A stretch of 7,745 nucleotides of DNA. Origin: Thermoplasmata archaeon. Lineage in GTDB: Archaea > Thermoplasmatota > Thermoplasmata > RBG-16-68-12 > JAGMCJ01. The notes below the pieces were generated by a model. It had not been told where the DNA came from. It saw nothing but the letters and a program-made list of their open reading frames with translations, and searched no databases. Below, piece by piece: positions 6,213-7,745 of this stretch. A program made the position numbers and the translations under genes. The stretch lies in assembly GCA_023129265.1 (NCBI GenBank), contig JAGMCJ010000126.1, positions 1 to 7,745 on the forward strand, written 5' to 3'. The number at the start of each line of letters is the position of its first letter. Within the stretch, counting starts at the first letter, position 1.

Positions 6213-6279
6213 AAGAGTCGTGAGAAAAGCCTTCTGCGAAGCTCCTCCCCACCAAATGCCCAATGGAAGTTCCTGTATT

Positions 6280-6317
6280 TTCTGTATCAAACGCTACATA
6301 CTTATACCTTCTGTATC
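6280..6317 (-). promoter_or_regulatory. TATA box flanked by GATACAGAA direct repeats, promoter of the repeat protein
   Basis: On the minus strand GATACAGAA occurs at 6309-6317 and 6280-6288, 29 bases apart, with a TATA box TATAAGTA (6299-6306) between them. A near copy (ATACAGGAA, 6270-6278) follows. Initiation would be near 6276, giving a leader of roughly 75-80 bases, which suits the Shine-Dalgarno start. One repeat abuts the upstream edge of the TATA box and the other sits close to the start point, a natural layout for a repressor or activator. A palindrome, GCCAGA-AGCA-TCTGGC (6322-6337), lies just upstream. Confidence 0.5.
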
Positions 6318-6480
6318 TGACGCCAGAAGCATCTGGCTCGGAACGGCTCAAGTGGGCCAGTACGGACAACGTGCCGGAATCCTTGGAGGCCACTTCCGTC
6401 CGATGCAGTGTCAACACGGGTTTCGCACGGTTTCTGCGGAGGTGCTGCGATGACTTCTTAAGTCTTTCCGTGGAGTTGTC

Positions 6481-6500
6481 GGAAGTTCCCGGTAACTTCC
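6481..6500. repeat. Perfect 20-base inverted repeat at the edge of the 11-bp array
   Basis: GGAAGTT (6481-6487) and AACTTCC (6494-6500) are exact reverse complements around a 6-base centre, CCCGGT. The right arm ends on the first base of the 11-bp array. It could be a dimer binding site or a short hairpin. Confidence 0.6.
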
Positions 6501-6686
6501 TTGCGGTCGGCTTGCTCCTTTCTTGCAGGTTTCTTGCTGCTCGCTTGCTGAATCCTTGCTGCTCGCTTGCTGAATCCTTGCAGGTTCCTTGCTGAAACCT
6601 TGCGACATCCTAGGGACTTACTAGGGACCTACCTGCTACATCCTTGCCGGATCCTTGCCAAAACCTTGCAGGACCCTTGCAGGTCC
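6500..6686. repeat. Seventeen-unit 11-bp interspersed-core tandem array (CTTGC plus six variable bases)
   Basis: CTTGC occurs 14 times, each at an exact multiple of 11 bases from position 6500 (6500, 6511 and so on to 6599, then 6643 to 6676). The three missing registers hold diverged cores: CTAGG at 6610 and 6621, and CCTGC at 6632. Across 17 units, core position 1 (C) and position 4 (G) are invariant. The six following bases vary but are not random: AGG is frequent at their start, TC/CC/AC at their end. Units 4-5 are duplicated exactly as units 6-7 (22 bases, 6533-6554 and 6555-6576). No reading frame explains it, since 11 is not a multiple of three. It lies between two divergent genes, about 45-80 bases before the radical SAM promoter and start. 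Confidence 0.9.
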
Positions 6687-6728
6687 TACTATGTCGGACC
6701 GTGCCTCCCCGCTCAAAGACCCGCCTCG

Positions 6729-6742
6729 GCAAACCTTATCAA
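6729..6742 (+). promoter_or_regulatory. BRE/TATA promoter of the radical SAM gene
   Basis: GCAAAC (6729-6734) is followed directly by CTTATCAA (6735-6742), centred about 26 bases before the ATG at 6765. No Shine-Dalgarno sequence precedes the ATG, so the message is probably leaderless. The 11-bp array ends about 42 bases upstream. Confidence 0.5.
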
Positions 6743-6764
6743 GTGAGAATCAATCCTCACGCCC

Positions 6765-7643
6765 ATGGCAATCAGCTCTCTGCACCTGCTTCTGACGTAT
6801 ACGTGCAACTTCCGCTGCGACCACTGCTTCCTGTTCGGAAGTCCTGACGCTGAGGGAGTGATGAGGATTCAGGACGTGAGGCACATCCTCGAAGAGGGGA
6901 AGAAGGCCGGAATCGAGAGCATCTGCGTGGAGGGAGGAGAGCCCTTCCTGTACTATCCCATCCTTCTCTGGTCGATCAGAGAGGCGAGGAAGATGGGGAT
7001 GCAGGCGGGGATAGTGACGAACTGCTATTGGGCGACCTCGGTCGAGGACGCGAAGGAGTGGCTGAGACCCATTCCAGAGATTGGGGTTCATGACCTGGGC
7101 CTGAGCGAGGACTACTTCCACTACGAGGAGGGAAAGAATCCCGAGTTCGCGAAAGAGGCGGCGGACGATTTGGAGATCCCGAGCTCGACCCTCTCAATCA
7201 AGGACCCGAGGGACGAGGCCGCTTTGGCGGGAGGGGACATAATGCTCAAGGGGAGGGCGGCGGAGAAAATCGCGCCAGACCTGCCAAAGAAGCCATGGCA
7301 GAGCTACAGCAAGTGCGAGGACGAGGACTTCGAGAACCAGGGAAGGGTGCACATCGACCCGTTCGGCTTCGTGCACGTCTGCCAGGGGATCTGCATCGGC
7401 AATATGTTCGAGAAGGGGCTGAAGGAGATCTTCGATGAGTTCGACCCGCGCCAACACCCGATCACGGGCCCGCTACTGGAGGGGGGTCCCGCCAAGCTCG
7501 CGGAGACGTACGGGCTGCCCCACCGCGAGGAGTACGCGGACGAGTGCGAGTTCTGCTTCGACGTGCGGCTGAAGCTGAGAGAGAGGTTCCCCGACATCCT
7601 CTGCCCCGATCAGATGTACGCGGTGGAATCGAGCAAGGTTTAA
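6765..7643 (+). CDS. Radical SAM enzyme with extra C-terminal cysteines
   Basis: A 292-residue radical SAM protein. The cluster-binding motif is C14-x3-C18-x2-C21, within LTYTCNFRCDHCFLFG, and the SAM-contacting GGEP follows at 57-60 in CVEGGEPFLYYP. Further family-like blocks are IVTNCYWATSVEDAKEWLRP (83-102), MLKGRAAEKIA (160-170), GRVHIDPFGFVHVCQGI (193-209) and HPITGPLLEGGPAKL (231-245). Cysteines C184, C206, C210, C261, C264 and C280 in the C-terminal half could hold an auxiliary Fe-S cluster, as in SPASM/twitch-type members. The family is found in bacteria and archaea; as far as I know its substrate is not established, and no peptide precursor or pathway partner is visible nearby. The start follows from promoter spacing and from the conserved N-terminal LHLLLTYTC strand. 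Length is close to that expected, with a somewhat short loop near 145-158. Confidence 0.93.
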   Translation: MAISSLHLLLTYTCNFRCDHCFLFGSPDAEGVMRIQDVRHILEEGKKAGIESICVEGGEPFLYYPILLWSIREARKMGMQAGIVTNCYWATSVEDAKEWLRPIPEIGVHDLGLSEDYFHYEEGKNPEFAKEAADDLEIPSSTLSIKDPRDEAALAGGDIMLKGRAAEKIAPDLPKKPWQSYSKCEDEDFENQGRVHIDPFGFVHVCQGICIGNMFEKGLKEIFDEFDPRQHPITGPLLEGGPAKLAETYGLPHREEYADECEFCFDVRLKLRERFPDILCPDQMYAVESSKV

Positions 7644-7646
7644 TAA
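7633..7646 (+). promoter_or_regulatory. BRE/TATA promoter of the tRNA-Arg gene
   Basis: GCAAGG (7633-7638) and TTTAATAA (7639-7646) form a BRE/TATA pair centred about 29 bases before the first tRNA base. It overlaps the last codons and the stop of the radical SAM gene. Confidence 0.5.
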
Positions 7647-7671
7647 TGGGAAGCCGATTATATTCGCAAGC

Positions 7672-7733
7672 GGACTCGTGGCCTAGTCTGGATAGGGCAT
7701 CGGCCTTCTAAGCCGACGATCCTGGGTTCGAAA
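7672..7733 (+). tRNA. tRNA-Arg (TCT), interrupted or truncated in the T arm
   Basis: The 5' acceptor strand is GGACTCG (7672-7678), followed by TG. The D stem GCCT/GGGC encloses an AGTCTGGATA loop. The anticodon stem TCGGC/GCCGA encloses the loop CTTCTAA, whose anticodon TCT decodes AGA. The variable loop CGATC and the T-stem 5' strand CTGGG lead into TTCGAA. At that point CCCAG and a strand complementary to GGACTCG should follow, but the last 13 bases read AGGGCTTTATGCA and pair with neither. Everything up to about position 59 is normal. The 3' half is therefore absent, displaced by an intron or insertion, or lost at a contig edge. Confidence 0.75.
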
Positions 7734-7745
7734 GGGCTTTATGCA

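Noticed and set aside
5124..6223. Several ORFs antisense to or in other frames of the helical repeat gene
   Set aside because: They are shadows of a GC-rich gene, with Arg/Pro/Ser-rich translations and no initiation signals.
6199..6417. N-terminal extension of the helical repeat protein to 6417
   Set aside because: A strong GGGAGGAGG precedes the ATG at 6198, and the extension would translate the TATA box and its flanking repeats.
6263..6608. ORFs on both strands across the array
   Set aside because: They arise from the low-complexity 11-bp repeat, whose period is not a multiple of three, and show no protein-level pattern.
6500..6686. CRISPR array
   Set aside because: The conserved core is only 5 bases and the variable part 6 bases, far below CRISPR repeat and spacer lengths, and no cas gene is present.
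6750..7597. Minus-strand ORFs opposite the radical SAM gene
   Set aside because: They are antisense to a confidently identified enzyme and lack domains.
7657..7664. ATTATATT as the tRNA TATA box
   Set aside because: It lies only about 10 bases before the mature tRNA start, too close for archaeal TBP spacing; TTTAATAA at 7639 fits better.

Overview
The window looks archaeal, most likely from the Thermoplasmatota/Euryarchaeota side; this is inferred from promoter architecture and protein types, not from a marker gene. Several genes have a BRE-plus-TATA element centred about 26-31 bases before the start codon and no Shine-Dalgarno, as expected of leaderless archaeal transcripts. Others carry a clear GGAGG-type site. 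There is an archaeal-type ATPase (Arch_ATPase family) and a tRNA-Arg(TCT) with its own TATA box.

Left part (1-2142). The 3' end of a gene for a probable secreted or surface beta-domain protein (1-165, +) is followed by a hairpin. Convergent to it is a small single-RRM RNA-binding protein (386-664, -). A 363-base spacer follows, then a membrane protein with two helices, a soluble PH-like domain and four more helices (1028-1972, -). Its promoter lies back to back with that of the next gene.

Middle part (2143-5127). An unrecognised 275-residue protein (2143-2970, +) with a possible winged-helix segment overlaps by ATGA a possible 68-residue ORF that ends inside a hairpin/poly-T terminator. A weak zinc-finger-like ORF lies on the opposite strand. 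Then comes a complete archaeal STAND-like ATPase (3537-4664, -). Its promoter is followed upstream by regularly spaced CTTTAC/GTAAAG hexamers. Between it and the next gene is what looks like a frameshifted small two-helix membrane protein (about 4918-5091, +); 4758-4911 shows nothing else I can support. By eye this middle part is less GC-rich than the genes to its right, and none of its genes is a recognisable housekeeping gene.

Right part (5128-7745). A 356-residue all-helical protein made of about 64-residue repeats (5128-6198, -) is divergent from a radical SAM enzyme (6765-7643, +). The 566-base gap between them is the most unusual stretch. It holds a promoter with repeated GATACAGAA words, a perfect 20-base inverted repeat, and an array of 17 units of exactly 11 bases (6500-6686) with a CTTGC core and a variable 6-base remainder. 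The window ends in a tRNA-Arg(TCT) gene that is normal up to the T loop and then loses the expected 3' half.

No pathway links these genes: most appear to be single transcription units with their own promoters. The best candidates for undescribed biology are the 11-bp array and the hexamer array at the ATPase promoter.
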